Source of the DNA: Pontivivens insulae | Lineage (GTDB): Bacteria; Pseudomonadota; Alphaproteobacteria; Rhodobacterales; Rhodobacteraceae | DNA: 64,000 nucleotides | Direction: 5' to 3' | Assembly: GCF_900302495.1 (NCBI RefSeq) | Contig: NZ_OMKW01000001.1 | Location: 620,001 to 684,000, forward strand | In this document: in pieces, positions 45,501-60,500 of the stretch | Numbering within the stretch: position 1 is the stretch's first letter | Layout: every line of letters begins with the position of its first letter | Program-made: the position numbers and the translations under genes | The notes under the pieces: generated by a model | The model's input: only the letters and a program-made list of their open reading frames with translations | What the model was told of the DNA's origin: nothing | Databases searched by the model: none

Positions 45501-48500
45501 TTGAACGTTCGGTCACAACACCGGACAGCGCGGTTTCCAGCGCTGCTGCCGCAAACGCGGCAACGGTCGAGGCAGCCGCTCCGCCGTCGTTGAGCGAGGT
45601 TCTGGCACCAGCGCTGAGCGGATTGTCAGGCTTTGATCTGTCCAGCCTGTCCGATGAACTGGGTAAGGCACTGACTGCTTTGACCAATTCCGACTTCAGT
45701 GCCACTGGGACAGATGTACTGCACCAAGAATTGCCCCTGATTGGACGGTCGCTGGCTGAAATGATCGGCTACGATGCAGGCATCAAGGTGATCACGGATG
45801 CGATCAAGGATGCGCCTTCTACTGCCGCTGGCCAGCTTCAACAGATCCTGAACGAAGCCCTTTCGTCAATCGCGGGTGGTGCAATCTCGGTCGTGGTCGA
45901 GGTCCCAGATGTAATGGACGGCGTGACGCGCAATATGATGAGCGTCATTATCGAGATGCGGGCGCCCAGTAATCTGTCCGATGTCGACGATATCGGATTG
46001 GCGCAGTTCGCTGACCTGTTGGGTATTCCACTGCCTGAGAGTGTGACCACGGCTGATCTCGAAGTTGTGCTGACCGGAACCGTTGGCCGCTTTGAGCGTG
46101 TCCTGACGATCCAGTCTGCTCAGCCGAGCACATTGGGTACGCCTTATGAGTTATCCGAAGGCGATGCGATCCAATGGGTTGATGCAGATGGCCAGGTACA
46201 GGCCGAGGGCGTTGTGCGTTCCGTGCTCGTATCCACGGGTCAGGTCGAATTGCGCGTTGAATACCAGTCGTGGGATGATGCCGCAGATCGTTCCGGCTGG
46301 ACGCTTGAACGGCTCGCACTGGATGCAGATCGAAATACGCTAAAGCTTCCGGTTACGGACACGATCTTCCACGGCCGCACGCACGATAATACTCTGACAC
46401 TCTCGTCGGTTGCTGGATTGGCGGTCGGCGATCGACTGACTTGGACGGATGGCGGCTCGCAGGTGCGGGCCTATGGTGTGATCACATCGATCAGTGGTTT
46501 GGATGTTGATGTCGATTGGTCCCTCTGGGACGATTCCGATCGCACTGGCTGGACGCTTGCGGCCAGCGGTCCCGCGCTTACCGCAACTGCTGTATCGACC
46601 GGGTCTGCGACGCAAGGTGTTGGCGGGCTTCTGGGACAGGTGCGGGTCGATATCGATCTGCGCACAGCGCTCGTGGACTATACCGTCCAAAGCTCCAACG
46701 GCGCTCAGGCAGGGTCGTATTTCCAAGTTGTGCGCAACGGTGTCATTGCTGCAACGGGCAGCCTTGCCGGTACGCTGGATGACAGCAACCGGGTGGGTCT
46801 GGTTGTGGCCACGGGCACGCTTGAAGCGGGCGACACGATATCGATCTATGACAGCCCCGCTGCTGGAACCTTGCGCGCGGCACTGACCCTTACGACCGTG
46901 GATGTTGTGCCCTTGGTGCTGCTGGATACGTTTGGGACGCGCGTTGGTGCGGAAGCTGCGCTCAATCTGGCCGACGCTGACGACCTGCTGCGGTTCGATC
47001 TTCCACTGCTCGGCACCCTTGGCGCTGCGATTGCTGTTGATGGCAATGGCGATACCGAATTGGCGAAGGCCAGAATTGCTATCGCCATGGGCGGTGAAGA
47101 GCCGGGTTGGACAGCCGTGCTCCCATCCATTGGCGGCACCTCCATGCAGCCGCGTATGACGGTTGATTTGAAGTCGGACGCAACGCTGGACGTCAAGGCG
47201 ACGTTGGGCGGAACTACGGCGGATCTCGGACAGGCGACCCTCACGGCTGACCTGACCGATGGCACATTTACCGCCCCCGCGATGGTGCTGGAGGCCGGTG
47301 ATCTGGTCACCGCTGCCCGAGACGTCTTCAACACCGGCATCGCAGGCTGGAGCGACATGGAAACGCTGGAAACAGCGTTTTCCCTGCTCGCAGATATGGT
47401 TCTTGGCAACCCGGATGGAGCCACGGACCTGCTCGACACTGTGCTGCCCGGCATTGGCCAGAGTATCGAGGATTTGACAGGTCTGCGGGCGGCGTTGCGC
47501 GCTGCTGAGCAGGCGATCGCACTGAACAAGGACCGTGCGCCGGAATTCGCGGCACAAATCATCCATGATGCGATGACGGAGGCCGGGAACCCGCTGCTGT
47601 TTGCGCCCGATGAGCTTGTCGTACGCGTCAGCGAAGGATCTGCGGGACGACTCCGTCTTGAAATCGACGGCACCCGTATTCTCGAGGGCATGATCGATCT
47701 TGGACTCGATCTGTCCGCACTCAGCGGTGGTGCGCTCTTCGGGCTGGATGACCCCTCGTTGATCACCGTCGCAGCGCGCGAGGCGCAACTGCGCTATGCT
47801 CTCGAGGCGGCACTGAACATTGATGTTGAGATCCCGGCCGGCGCCACCAGTGCAAACGCGTTTGTCTGGACCAATGGCGGGCCTGAAGATCTGCTGACGA
47901 TCAAGGCGTTGGGCCAAATGGGTCCGGCTGATGTCAGTTTCGCGTTGAATGCCGGTAGCCTCGGCACCTATGGCTTGATCGCGGACGGGTCTCAGGTTGT
48001 GTTTGCGAAGGACAATGCGGGGGCAATAACTGACGCGTCCCTTTCGAGCCAGCTTGCAGCCAATGGCGCAACCTTCAAGGTGACGCGCCAGGCAGGCGGC
48101 GCCCTCGCTGTTTCTGCGGATGGCAATCTGACAGCCAGCATTGATTTGTTCCGCGACTTCAACGGTGAGAAAAAGCGGATTGAGTTTGTGGATGCCAGCG
48201 GGGCAACCATCACCCCGTTCGAGAACGCAACGCTGGATGTGGGTGTGGGCTGGGCCAACGGATTGCAGCAGACCGTTGATATTACGAACTTGCCAGCGGG
48301 ATTTGTGCCTGATCTGCGCAGCCTGCTGATCCCACAACTGGACGAGTTCAGCGCGCTGAGCATCGCTGATCTTCGGGCGCTGAATGCTAAAATCCAAGAG
48401 TGGGTTGAGAATGGCGGTGGGGAAAGCTTCCTGGAGCTTGAGCTTCCAATCGCAGGCCGATCTGTAAACGATCTTTTGCCGGTTGCAGAGATCTTTGATG

Positions 48501-51500
48501 CGATTGATGGTGGTCTCGCATTGGCTGCCGCAGCCTCTGATCCTGCGAATGCCTTGCTTCAGGTCGAAGCTGAGGTGAACAAGAAAATTGCTGCACTGAC
48601 TGGTTGGACCAATCCGCCTGTGTTCGCCCTGACGTTAGGTGCACAGCCCGGTTCGGCTTGGACGCTGGGCGCGCCAGCGCAATCCGTCGAGATGAAACTC
48701 ACCTTTGACGACACGCTCAACGAGTCCGCAAACCTCGCGCTTGATCTGGCTGACTTGATCGATGGCGGTACAGACGGTGTTGTGAACGCGGGTCTGTCTG
48801 CAAGGGCGGAGCTTTCGGCCGGTGTTTCTGGTACGATTGTTATGGGCGCAGAGCTTCCGATTGATCGCTCACAACGCACGCTTGGTGATCTCGCAATTGA
48901 CGACGATCTGATCAAGCCACGTCTTTATATTGGCGACGAAACCCAGCTTGATCTGACGCTGAGTGCTGAATCGACGAATGTTTCCGGTGCGGTGACGGTG
49001 GGATCCGGTGCCGGTGCGGTAGGCGTCTTCGTTAAAGACGGACGGATCGCGCTCACCAATCAGGCGGGCGATGGCCCGATGACGTTGAGCTTTGCTATTG
49101 ATGACAGCCCCGCCGGTCGTCATCTCATCAGCGGAACGACGTTACAGTCGGGGCAGATTACTGCTCTGACAGGAGCAACCACTCCTGTCACGCTCGTGAC
49201 ATTGAGTCAGCCCGCAGCACTGGGTGGTTCGGTCCGCGTCGTGAATGTCGATCTGTTCGATCGTTTGTCCCTGCAAGGGACGGCAAGCGATTGGAACGCA
49301 GCTGCGACAGGCGCATACGGCGTCATCACTGCGGCAGGGTCTCAGATCCTGCTGGACGGGGATCAATCCGCGCAACTGAAAAGCAATGATACCCTTCGGC
49401 GCGTCTTCGCGAATTCAGCGTTGAGCGCGACCGCACCCACCGTTTCTGCCGGTGCAAGTCAGGTTGACCTGACGCTCGCCGCTGGCAATGCGGATCGTTT
49501 TGATAGCTTCTCGCACGTTTTGGTCAGCTTCACACAAGGTGGCGTTGATCGCAGTTTCGCGCTTCCGATTCTGGGTCAACCCTCTACAGGTTCCGTCCTT
49601 ACCGTTGCGGTCCCACCGGGTGTATGGACCGGCAACTGGACCAATGTGGTGGTGGAGGCTGTCGACAATGATGGCACCCGCTCCGCCGGGGCCTCGACCG
49701 CAAATTCGATTGATATCGGTTCGTCTGAAGGGATCGCGTTCACAATGACGCTTGATCCTGCCACGTCCGGGTCGATTCTGAACGGGCTGAGCCCGCTTGC
49801 AGATGCATCGGGCGCTGGTGTGTCCGACCTGACCTTCGGTGAAGCTGGCATCGCTGCGCGTGTTCTCGATGTGGATGCAACGACAGGTGAAGTAACGCTG
49901 ATCCTCTTTGGGTTGACCGAAGCCGGTGACGGCCTCGTCCGTGGGGGCGATTTGAGCGCCTTGCAGGCTGCATTGAACGGATCCGTCATCGCACTTGGCG
50001 ATCTTCCGGTCTTTGATCGGACGCAGCTTGTACCGACGCTTGATGGCGAAATCGCCATTGATCTCGATTTCAAGACAACGGTTGGGAATATCACGGTTGC
50101 TTCGCTCGACGCGACTGCTGCACTTCCCGATTTGACCAACGTGGCAACCCTTCCGACCTATGATCTGGCGTCGATGCTTGGAACGGTATCGTTCACTTCA
50201 GCAGGGCTGCAAAACACAGTGTCGAACGCATTGGATGCGCTGAAATCCATGACCCCGGCAGAGCTGGTCGGCCATATGCGCACGGCACTCAAGCTGATGG
50301 TGGATGGGTCTGGTGAGGGTGCGTTCCTTGACATCGAACTGCCCTTCGCAGGCCAGACGCTGGATGAGATTACTGGTCTACGCGCGAAATTGCAGACGTT
50401 GCTGGACGCCCTAACCGCGGCTGGAGACCCTGACAATCTGGGCGATTGGGCCGCATTGGCGGCCAAGCGCGCTGGCTTGCCAGAGGATGCGTTGACGCTC
50501 AATTATGTCGAGACGCAGCCGACCAATCCTGGCGATCCGGTGACTTGGGCCATCCAGGTTTCGCTCAAGCTTGAGCAGTTGTTTGAAGAAGCGATCACCG
50601 TGGCGCTGGATCTGGCTGATCTTGGCGATCTGGGCCCAATCGCGGGCAGCGTGCTGGATGGCGGCTTCGCGCTTGGCGGATCGGTCTTCGGGACTGCGGC
50701 GCTGAATCTTGATGTCGAACTGGTTGGAAAGGCCGGATCGCTGGCGGCTGATGCCCGTCTGCTGACCTCATCCGGACTGACGGTTGGCGTTGGGATGGAG
50801 ATCGAAACGGGCGCGTCCTCGACCATCACGCTCAGCTCACAGTCGAGCGGGTTGCTGAATGTCTTGGGGACCGGCTTTGATCCTGAATTCTCGCTGTCAA
50901 ATGCGGCTGTCTGGCTCGATGCGAACCCGCAATCGCGCGAGGTAACGCTGACCGTGAATCGCGGCATCACACCGCTTCAGGACACGGATTTCCCTGTGGG
51001 TCGTGCTATCGCGCAGGACGGCGTGTTCGGCCTTGTACAAAGCTGGGATCACACGACCGGGACATTGGTATTGTTGGCCCCGGTAGATGGCCTCAATACC
51101 ACTGACCCGCTTTTTGTCGTCGATGCGAACGGTGCTGTCCCGACTGTAGCTGGCTTCACAGTGACCGAGATTGTGCAGGCCGCGGCGACGATCCTTACGG
51201 CCAGCCTGGGTGGGGCAGATGCTGCCCGCTACATCGAAGTCGGTGACGTTCTGACGTCAAATGGCTGGACTGGAACGGTGGGTGCGATCGCAGCAACGGA
51301 CGGCACAGTCACACTGAACGTGGAAGAGGGCGGAAGCGCGCTGAGCGGATCCCCGGATCGTGTGATCCGTTTTGCCGATGGTACGGATGTGCCGCAGGCA
51401 AGTTTTGCTGCGACCGTCGGGATCCTTGGCACCGACAAGGTCAACGCCTCGGCCATTCAGGGCACACGTGCCGCCGCAGCCGGCGTGATCGAAACCCTCG

Positions 51501-54500
51501 TCACCGTGAGCCTGCCCGGTGGCGTGACAACAGCTGCGCTAGTCGGCGGATATCTTGTTGATGACAATGGCCGGGTTTTTGAAGTGGTCGAGGCCTCCGG
51601 CGCGACCGCGCTTTGGCTGGCCCCAATCAACCATGCAGTTGCGCCAGTGGCAGATTCCGTCTTTGGCGCTCCGACGCTTGAGTTCGCATCGGCCACGGAT
51701 GTCTCGCTGGTTCCGGGGATTGAGCGGATTGAGTTTGCGGTCACGGCTGCGGGACAGGGCGTAATCGGCAGTTGGCTTGATGATGCGCGGTGGCTGACCG
51801 ACGGGTCCGGGAACTGGTATGAAGTGACCGCTTGGGATCGCACCCGCGGCACGGTCGAGCTGCGTGCAGATGACGGCGCGCCCACCCCAACGGGCGACCT
51901 GAGCGTTGCGGGGCTTTCGGCAGAGCTTGGCGCCGTCAGCAATGTCATCGCACGGCCAGGACAGGCGAGCGTGACCATCGGCGTCGTCGACGCTGACAAT
52001 GATGGTTACATCGTTCTGGGCAGTGCCGAACCAACCTCAGAGATCACGGCTTCCGAGACAACGAACGGTTGGCTGATCCCGATGAGCGCGGCTGATCTTG
52101 CCAAGTTTGCGACCGCGACCCATGTGCGCCAGCAAATCGGCGCGGCGCAAACCGATGGCAGCGGCGTGCTCGAAGCCCGCATTTTGGGCGTCGAAGATGG
52201 CAAGCTGCTGGTTGACGCCTCGGGTCAGGGCTTCGTGGGAACCGCCACCTTTACACCGGTCACGCGGACGGCGCTGGGCACGGCGGTACTGGATGCGGCA
52301 GACGATGCCTGGACTCTGTCTGTTGATATGGGGGGCACGACGCTCACCCAACCGGAAAGCGCATACTCACTGCGGATTGACAATGGCGGCAGTTACACGA
52401 CGGTATCGAGCGATCTGACCTTCAGTGGCAGTACTGTTTCGTTCGTAATGGACGATGCAACATACGCTCAGCTTGACGCGTCGACGGCATGGCAACTGAA
52501 AGCACCAGACACGACCAACCCGGGCGGCGTAGTCAAGGTTCACGAACATGACTTCACTTCGGCTTCGGCTGTTGAGGCCCTCACCATCGACAATGCGGCG
52601 CTATCTGCGCTGGTCAGCGCGGGTGACGTTGTTCAAATCAACGGTGTGATTGTGACAGTCACTGGCGTTGTCGGTGATGAGGTTGCGATTGATGTGACGG
52701 ATATCGCTGCCGCAACGGTTGCGACCGGCGTCACCAATGCCGAAACGGTCAGCGCACGACGCATCGCTCTGGGCAGCTCACCCGCAGCCCAGGCCACACC
52801 TGAGGCATCGAGCGCACGGTATCAGGTTCTTAGCACGGACGGTGACGGCCTGAGGGTCGGTGATGCCGTTGTTGGCACCCAGACCGGTGCCAAAGGTGAA
52901 GTGCTGAAGATCGCGAATGGCAAGGTCACGCTGAAGGTGGAGAGCGGAACATTCCGTGCGGAGTCCGGGGGCGTTGCTGGCGACAAGTTGCAGCGTCCGG
53001 CGGAATCCATCGTTCTGAGCGCGCAATCCAGCGGCGAATTGGGGCTGTTCCTGCCGATGCAAATCGGTTTCTCGGCTACGGATAAGGCTGTTGGGGTCGT
53101 TTCTGCGCGCGCCAGTTTCGAGGGCGCGAATGTGTCCCTGCCCGAGGTGACGGTGCCGACGAGTCTGACGGATTACCTCACTGCAAAATATCGCGATGTC
53201 GCAGGTGATGTCGCAGCCTTGAAAGAAGGTCTCAGCTACGCCCAGGTCATTGATGGCATCCTCTTCGCACTCGATGCGATGATGGGCTCCGACGGTCAGC
53301 CGGGTCTGATCGACGCGGAGCTGCCCTTCCTTGAAAAGAGCCTCGCTGATCTGACGGGTATCGGCGCGATCCGCGCGCAGTTCGAAAGCCTGCGTAATGC
53401 GCCAGCACAGTCGCTGGGCAAGATGGAAATGCTGTTGAGCGACGCGCTCAATGCAATTCTCCCCCAACCTGCAGGTGCAACTGCGCCAACGGTTGCAGTC
53501 GCTTTGGAGCCCTACACCACTCAGGGTGGGACAACAGACAAGCTGCGGCTCAGCATGTCCGTAACCGACTACGGATTTGACCGTACGATCAGTATGGACG
53601 TGGATCAGGATGATCTGAGCAATGAACTGTTCGGTGGTGCTGATCTGGGGCCACTCGCCTTCTCCGCCGGCGCCACGGTTGTTGCGCAGGCAAAAGCCGA
53701 GATGAACTTCGATATCATCTTCGGGATCGATACTAGCGTGCCGGTTGGCCAACGTCCCCCAGCGCAGGTGTTCCTGGGCCAGAACACGGGTCTCTCCGTC
53801 GCGGTCGATGCCCTAAAGCTGATCCCGCGTGGTGAGACCTCGATCGATCTGGGTGTTGCGGCTGGTACAATTGCCATTGCGGATGATGCCGAGATTGCGC
53901 TGACCGCTGGCACAATGACCGTGAGCGGTCTCGACTCCGCTGACGATTACACGACCCTTGTTGGCAAGCAGTTGAAGCAAGGCTCAGCTTATTTCGTCAT
54001 CGAGAGCTATTATCAGGGCACCGGCACTGATGATGGCTGGATGAAGCTGCGCGTTTCCGACGGTAAGCCTGAGGCTGGTGGCGCGGACATTCAATATTCC
54101 GAGCGCGCGGGTGACATCGTCGGAAGCGAGATTGTCTCGGATTCCGGGACAGAGTCTCTGCGCGTCCACGTGCGCGATCAGGCCGAGGGTTGGGAAGACG
54201 GTATTGCGGAGTGGGATGAGGGCGATCCAGTTCTCGCGTCGGTTTCAACTCTCCTGTTGAGCGACGGATCAATCCGGACATTCGATGGTACTCCGCTGCT
54301 TGGGTCGAACAGTATTTCGGCCATCCGCCTGAATGCTGACAGCCAGGTTGCTGCACTTTCGCTCGCAAATGCACTGACCGTGGGAACTGCGCCAGAGCGT
54401 GGAACGGTTATCAACTTCGGTGGAGGTGTGACGGCTGTCGTCGTATCGACCTTCGACGCGGCGAACCCGTCAGCACTCGTTGTGGCGTTCAACGGAAGCG

Positions 54501-57500
54501 TGGCGCCAGTCGAGCAACTGGTCAGCTACGATCTGCCGCTCAGCCTGCAAAACGACGCAGTCATGGATCTGCCGGGCACTGATCATGCGAAGATCACGCA
54601 ACTGGGCGTGAGCGAGGATGGAAGCCGTCTTACAGCCCGTTTCACGATTACGGATGCGAGCGGAACAGCCCTTTCCGGTGCAGCGGCCAAGACTGTTCTT
54701 GAGGGGCTGGATATCGGTCAGGTCTGGAAGGATTCGTCCAACCAGCAATACCGTGTGGCCGGGATTGAGAAGCAGGCAGGCACCGTCGAGCTTTACATCA
54801 TCGACAATCCGATCTCACCGCTTCCTGCCCTTGCAGCGCCGAGTGTGAAGTACACCGCTGGTTCGACGCCAGTGCTGGCGCAAGACATGTTCGAAGGTGT
54901 GAGCCTGACGCCGACTTCGGTCGAAGTCACAGCGGAGGGTATCAAATACAGCTTTGGCGCCGGTACAGATCTTTCCGCGCTCAAAACAGCAATTGACGCT
55001 GCTGGCCTGACACTCTCGATTGCCGGGGGCACTGTCTCAAAGCTGGATGTCACGTTGAAAGAGGATCGTGGCCTGCTCATCGTGAAGAGCAAAGCCGTCC
55101 CGATGGGCACAGGTGCAAAGTGGACCATCGACACGGTACCCAGCATCGCGAGCGCCACCTTGCGCGAACTGCTCACCGACACGGCTGCGGCCAATTTGCG
55201 CGATGATCCAATCTACTTCTCACTCCGTGTCGCGGGTCAGGACAACGCTGACTACGTTCTCTATGCTGGCGAAGACGGGGCAGGTGAAAACAGCTTTGGT
55301 GACGACGCGACGGGCCTGACAAAGGTAGCGAAGTTCTGGAACGCCGAAGGGACAGCCAACACTTCCGGATTCGGTGCTATTCCACCGTCTGTATCCACGT
55401 CGTTCTCTGGCATGCGGATGCGCTTTGCGCTGCCACTTGAGTTGAGCGGTTCGGTCGCGGATATCGAATTGCCCGCCATCGAGATCCCGAATTTCGATTT
55501 CGATTTCGATCTTCCGTCGATCAACTTCGGTGTTGGCATTCCGAGCCTGCCGTCCTTCGAGCTTCCGGGCCTCTTCAGCCTGCCGGGTATTGATCTTCCC
55601 GACCTGCCGAACCTGCCCTCGTTGCCCTCTCTGCCAAGCCTGCCTTCCATAACGTTGCCAAGCTTGCCGAGCCTGCCGTCAATCACACTGCCTGATTTCC
55701 CGATCAGCTTGCCTGACCTGCCGGATCTTCCAGGACTTCCCGGCTTGCCGGGCCTGCCGACATTCGATTTCAACCTGCCAGATCTTGATCTGAGCGGTGC
55801 GCTTTTGGGCGCAATGAACTTCGACGGAACGCTGTCGCTGACTGAACTGCTCGAAATCATCGAGGAGGTTTCTTCTCAATTCACCACTCCGGGCGCGATT
55901 GGAAACGTGGCGCTGACGACGGAGGTGCCTGTTCTGGGCTTCTCAATCGACTCAAAGACTCAGCTGGTTGGCGCGTTCCAGGCAATTCAGAATGCAGTTG
56001 CCAATCTGGATGGCTCGTTCCTCAAGCTCGAGTCGATACTCGACGCGGAATTGGGCGAGCTTGGATTTGAGCCGGGCGAGGGCGCAGAAAGCCGCGCGAA
56101 GGTTGAGCGTGTCGACTACGATGGTGGCGGGGACCGAAATGATCTCGTCATCGGTGTTAACATCCAGCGTTCTTTCCTTGAAACGCTCGATCTTTCCGTA
56201 TCGCTTGAGGCGCTGCTTGCTGCTGCAAATCTGCCCGCCGAACTCAGCGCATTGGTGGATCTGAGCGGTGATCTGAAGGTTGATATCGGTCTGACTGCCG
56301 GGCTGCAGATCGACATTGGTGTAAACCTTGAGAACATAAAGAAGCCGATTGTATTCATCGGTTCGGGTGCAAATGCCTTTGTCGATCTCGACCTTGAGAC
56401 GGTGTCTGCGGCGTTGTCTGCTTCGATTCTCAGCAACTCTGTTGAAGTCACCACGAACACGACCAACGCTGAGAAGCTGAATATCTACACTACCGGCGAC
56501 GACACGACGAAAACCGTGAAGCTTGGCCTGTCGAACACGACCGACGGCACCAACGAGCGGATCATACGCCTGAAGGATGCAACTCGAGCGATCACCACGC
56601 TGGGCTCGGCGAAGGTGTTCTCGAAATACCCGGTCCCGGCAGTCAGCGCAGGCCCAATTGCGGTCAGCTCTCCGCTTATCACTTCGGACGAGAAAGTGCG
56701 CGTCGACGCCCCGGTTTATGGCTCGCTGAACTTCAGCGGCATCGGTGTGCCTGCATTTGAAACGAAGCTCTTCGATCTTTCGATTTCGTTCAATCCAGCC
56801 CCAACCAACGGAACAATGTCGCCTGCCTTCTTTGCAGATGTTGGGGGTGCTGCGGCGAACGGTGCCGACGACAATTACGTCTATCTCAACTTCACGATGG
56901 CGGATGGGATTACGGAGCTCACGAGCGGCTTCCTGTCCAACATCCAGTCGCTGGGCGCCACGACCTTCGACATCAAGGCCGTCGCCCGCGCGATCAAGAC
57001 GTTTGTGTCCATCACGAAGACCCAGATCGCGCAGGATATTATCACGGCCGATATCCCACTCGTCGAGCAGTCGATTGACGACATGATGAAGGTCAATGCC
57101 ATTCTCGACCTGCTCGATGATGCCGCCGATGACATCATCAGTGCGGCAGGTACGAACACTGGCAATCTGGACGCTTTGAACACCCAGCTGCACAACGCTC
57201 TGTTCAAGGGTGTGTCTGATCCGGGCCTCAACCTTAACGCACGTCTTGTCTTCGACATGTCGGGCGGATCCCCGATCGCGAACGGAATCGCGCTCGACTT
57301 CGACATTGGTCTGATTGCATTGGGAATGGCGCACGGGTTGAGTGTTCAGAACACGTTCAACAAGCGTATTCGGCCGTCCGATTATCTGCCACAAAACGAA
57401 CTGAATGCACTGCGCGCATTGGGTGTCGACATTGATGTTGAGATTGCACCAATCGACATGCAGCTCGATTTCGATCTGGGGCTCAAGGGCGGATTGCAGG

Positions 57501-60500
57501 TCACATTCGACACCTTCGCCAACTTGGATCCAACCGTTACCGTCAAAGAAGGCTCGGGCGTGTTCTTTGACATGGCCGCCCGCGCGCATGTTGCCGAGGC
57601 AGAGCTTTCAGCCGGCCTCACCTTCGTGCCCGGCGCAGAGATTTCCGCGACCGTCCTTGATGCAACACTAGCGATTGACCGTGACGGCGATGTCGAGCTG
57701 GATGCAGCGGGCAACATCATTGACGACGGCGCAGCACGGCTTGAATACAGCCTTGATCAGGATCTTATCCTAACCGGCGCGGCTGCGAATGGTCAGACCG
57801 GCGCAAGTGCCAAATTGGCGGGTCAAGCAGCCCTGTTGGTGCCGACCTACTTCCCGACACGCTCGAACCCGCTTACGGGGTCTGATGCGCTTGTCACGGA
57901 TGACTGGCTGGCAGCGGAGAGCAACCGATATGCGTTGTATCAGGATGGCGATCTGCCTGATTTCGTTCAGCGAAACTCGATCTTCGTTGGCTACGATCTC
58001 GCAAACCTGCTGACGGGCGACAATCCGGCTGACTATATCAGTTATTACGTACCGAACCCGATGCCCCAGATGGGTCTGGGCATGTTCATCGAAGATCCGC
58101 TGCTGCTGGTGCAGGGTCTGGAGAAATTGCTCACGGCACTTGATGCGCAACTGCGCCGTGCGCCGATCTTCCAGCTTGATTTGCCATTTGTGGGTGATGC
58201 GATCAGTCGTGGCGCAGACTTCCTGTCCTCTACGTTGATCGATCCGGTAAATGGCGCGCTGGGCGACCTCTCGTCGCTGATCAAGGCAGAGAAGGCGCGC
58301 AATGGAGGGCAGTTCACGACAGTTGACCTGATCCAATTCGGTCTGTTCGAGTTGTTTGAAGAGGTGAATGACGCGACCGGAATCCGGTTTGTCGATGCGG
58401 ATGGAAACGAGATCCGTCACTACAATCAGGTCGATGTCGAACTGACCGACAACTACGATGACCTGATGGTCAACGTCCGCGCGATGGGCGATATCTTCCC
58501 GCCGATCCAGATTGATCTTGACGTGGATGGTGCTGTTCCGGGGCTGCCGCTGAGCTTCAGCTCGGATGCGGGCATCACGTTGGGTATGCAGTATGACTTG
58601 GCGCTCGGGTTTGGTGTCAGCTTCATCGACGGTGCGCTCGACTTCTACATCGACACTGAGGCAAACCCGAACCGGCCGGAAGAACTGGTGCTCGAGTTCT
58701 ACGGTGACATCGCGGATGACGCGAAGATCACGGCGGAGCTGGGCTTCCTGCAGTTCGAGATTGAGAATCTGCGCAAGGGCGGCGTGAAGGAACTGACGGC
58801 GGCGTTGACCGGGGACATTCTTGATCCGGGTACAGTTGCCGATGATGGAAGGTTGAGCCTGCTCAAAGAACTTAAGGGCATCAGCTTCTCTGACATTTTC
58901 AAGGCCGAGTTCAATGCAGGCGTCGACGTATCACTGGGTGCTGTGTCCAGCTTTGGCGGAAATGCAGACTTCCCCCGCTTCCTGACCGATATTCACTATA
59001 GTCAGGTGTTTGCGAAGGTGGATCTCAGCAAGCCGATGGATCAGGCCGTCTTTGGTGCACCACCTGAGGTCGAACTGGCGGATATGCGCCTTGATCTTGG
59101 CAAATTCATCTCTGATTTTGCCGCGCCGATCCTGAAAGAAGTTCAGAAAATCACCAAGCCGATTGGCGAGGCGCTGGGGCCAATTGTCGATCCGTTGCCC
59201 TTCGTCTCGGATCTTTTGGGATCACCCACCTCCGTTCTGGACATGATCGAGATGTTCGGCGGTAAGGGCGTTGCGAAATACGTGAAGTTCTTCAAGGTCG
59301 TGAAGGCGGTGATCGATATCGTCAATTCCATCCCGACGGATGCGGATGGCGTCATGATCAACTTCGGATCCTATCGATTTGGTGATGCCGGTGATGTGCG
59401 CAAGCCGATCACATATGACAACAACAAGCAGCGCCAGCAGACCAAGACGCAGAACGTCGATCCGCTTGCGCAGTCGAAATCCGGCCAGACAACGGCGGGC
59501 GCAAACTCTAAGCCGAGCTCAAATACGTCGAACAAGAAGGCCAGCGGTAAGACGACTGGCTTCCTGAGTAAGCTGAAAGGGGTAGAGGGGCTTCGCTTCC
59601 CAGTTCTCGAAGATCCGATGACGGCCATCGGTATCTTCACGGGGGCTTCGAATGTCGATCTTGTCGTGTTCGACGTGCCTACGCTTGAGATCTCGGCCTC
59701 TGTCTCTAAGGACATCTGGATTTGGGCCCCGTTCCTGAGTGCAAATCTCTCTGCCTCTGTCACGGCGCGCGCCAATCTCAGCTTCGGATATGATACGCGT
59801 GGTCTGAACCTCTATCGCGACACGGGCTGGTCCAGCCCGGAATATCTGTTCTATGGCTTGCATGCGCGGGATTGGAACGATGACGGCTCGGAGCGTACGG
59901 AGCTCGAAATCGATCTTGAGATGAGTGCGGCCGCACAGATTGGCGGCAACTATCTGGTGATGAGTGTCGCCGCAGGCATCCGTGGTGGCATCTATGGTGA
60001 GATCGACTTTGACCTGAACGACGTGGCGAACCGCGAGGGCGTCTATGACGGTAAGGTCTATGTTGATGAGCTTGCTTATATCTTCCAGCGCGATCCACTT
60101 GGCCTGTTTGACGTATCGGCGGAATTCCGTGCAAAGGTTGAGGCTTTTGTTAGTATCCGTCTGGAACTGTTGTTCACGACAATTACGATCTTCTCCCGTA
60201 CGGCGACCCTTGTTGACGTGCTCATCTGGCGTTTCGACTATCACAAGCACTTCCAGCTTGCGCCACTTGGTGAAGTCGACGGAAATGGCGTTCTGACGGT
60301 CTTCACGTCGAATGATGATGACAAGATCGACATTCACCAGACCAACGATGGCCGCATCCTGGTCGACGTTGCAGGTGACACCCAACGTTTTGAAAACGTG
60401 CGGGAAGTCTACATTGCGGGCCAGGGCGGCAATGACCGGATCTTTATTGCGGACACGGTGAAGAACGCGAAAATCCGTGTCCTTCTCGGCGATGGAAACG

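Noticed and set aside
46340-48397. 685-codon minus-strand ORF
   Set aside because: It lies wholly inside the giant gene, has a composition unlike real proteins and matches no family; a shadow ORF.
55261-55860. Collagen-like glycine triplet ORF on the minus strand
   Set aside because: It is the antisense of the leucine-proline hinge of the giant gene; the GxY pattern follows from the LP-x codons on the other strand.
55952-57589. 545-codon minus-strand ORF
   Set aside because: A shadow of the giant gene with arginine, cysteine and histidine bias typical of antisense frames.
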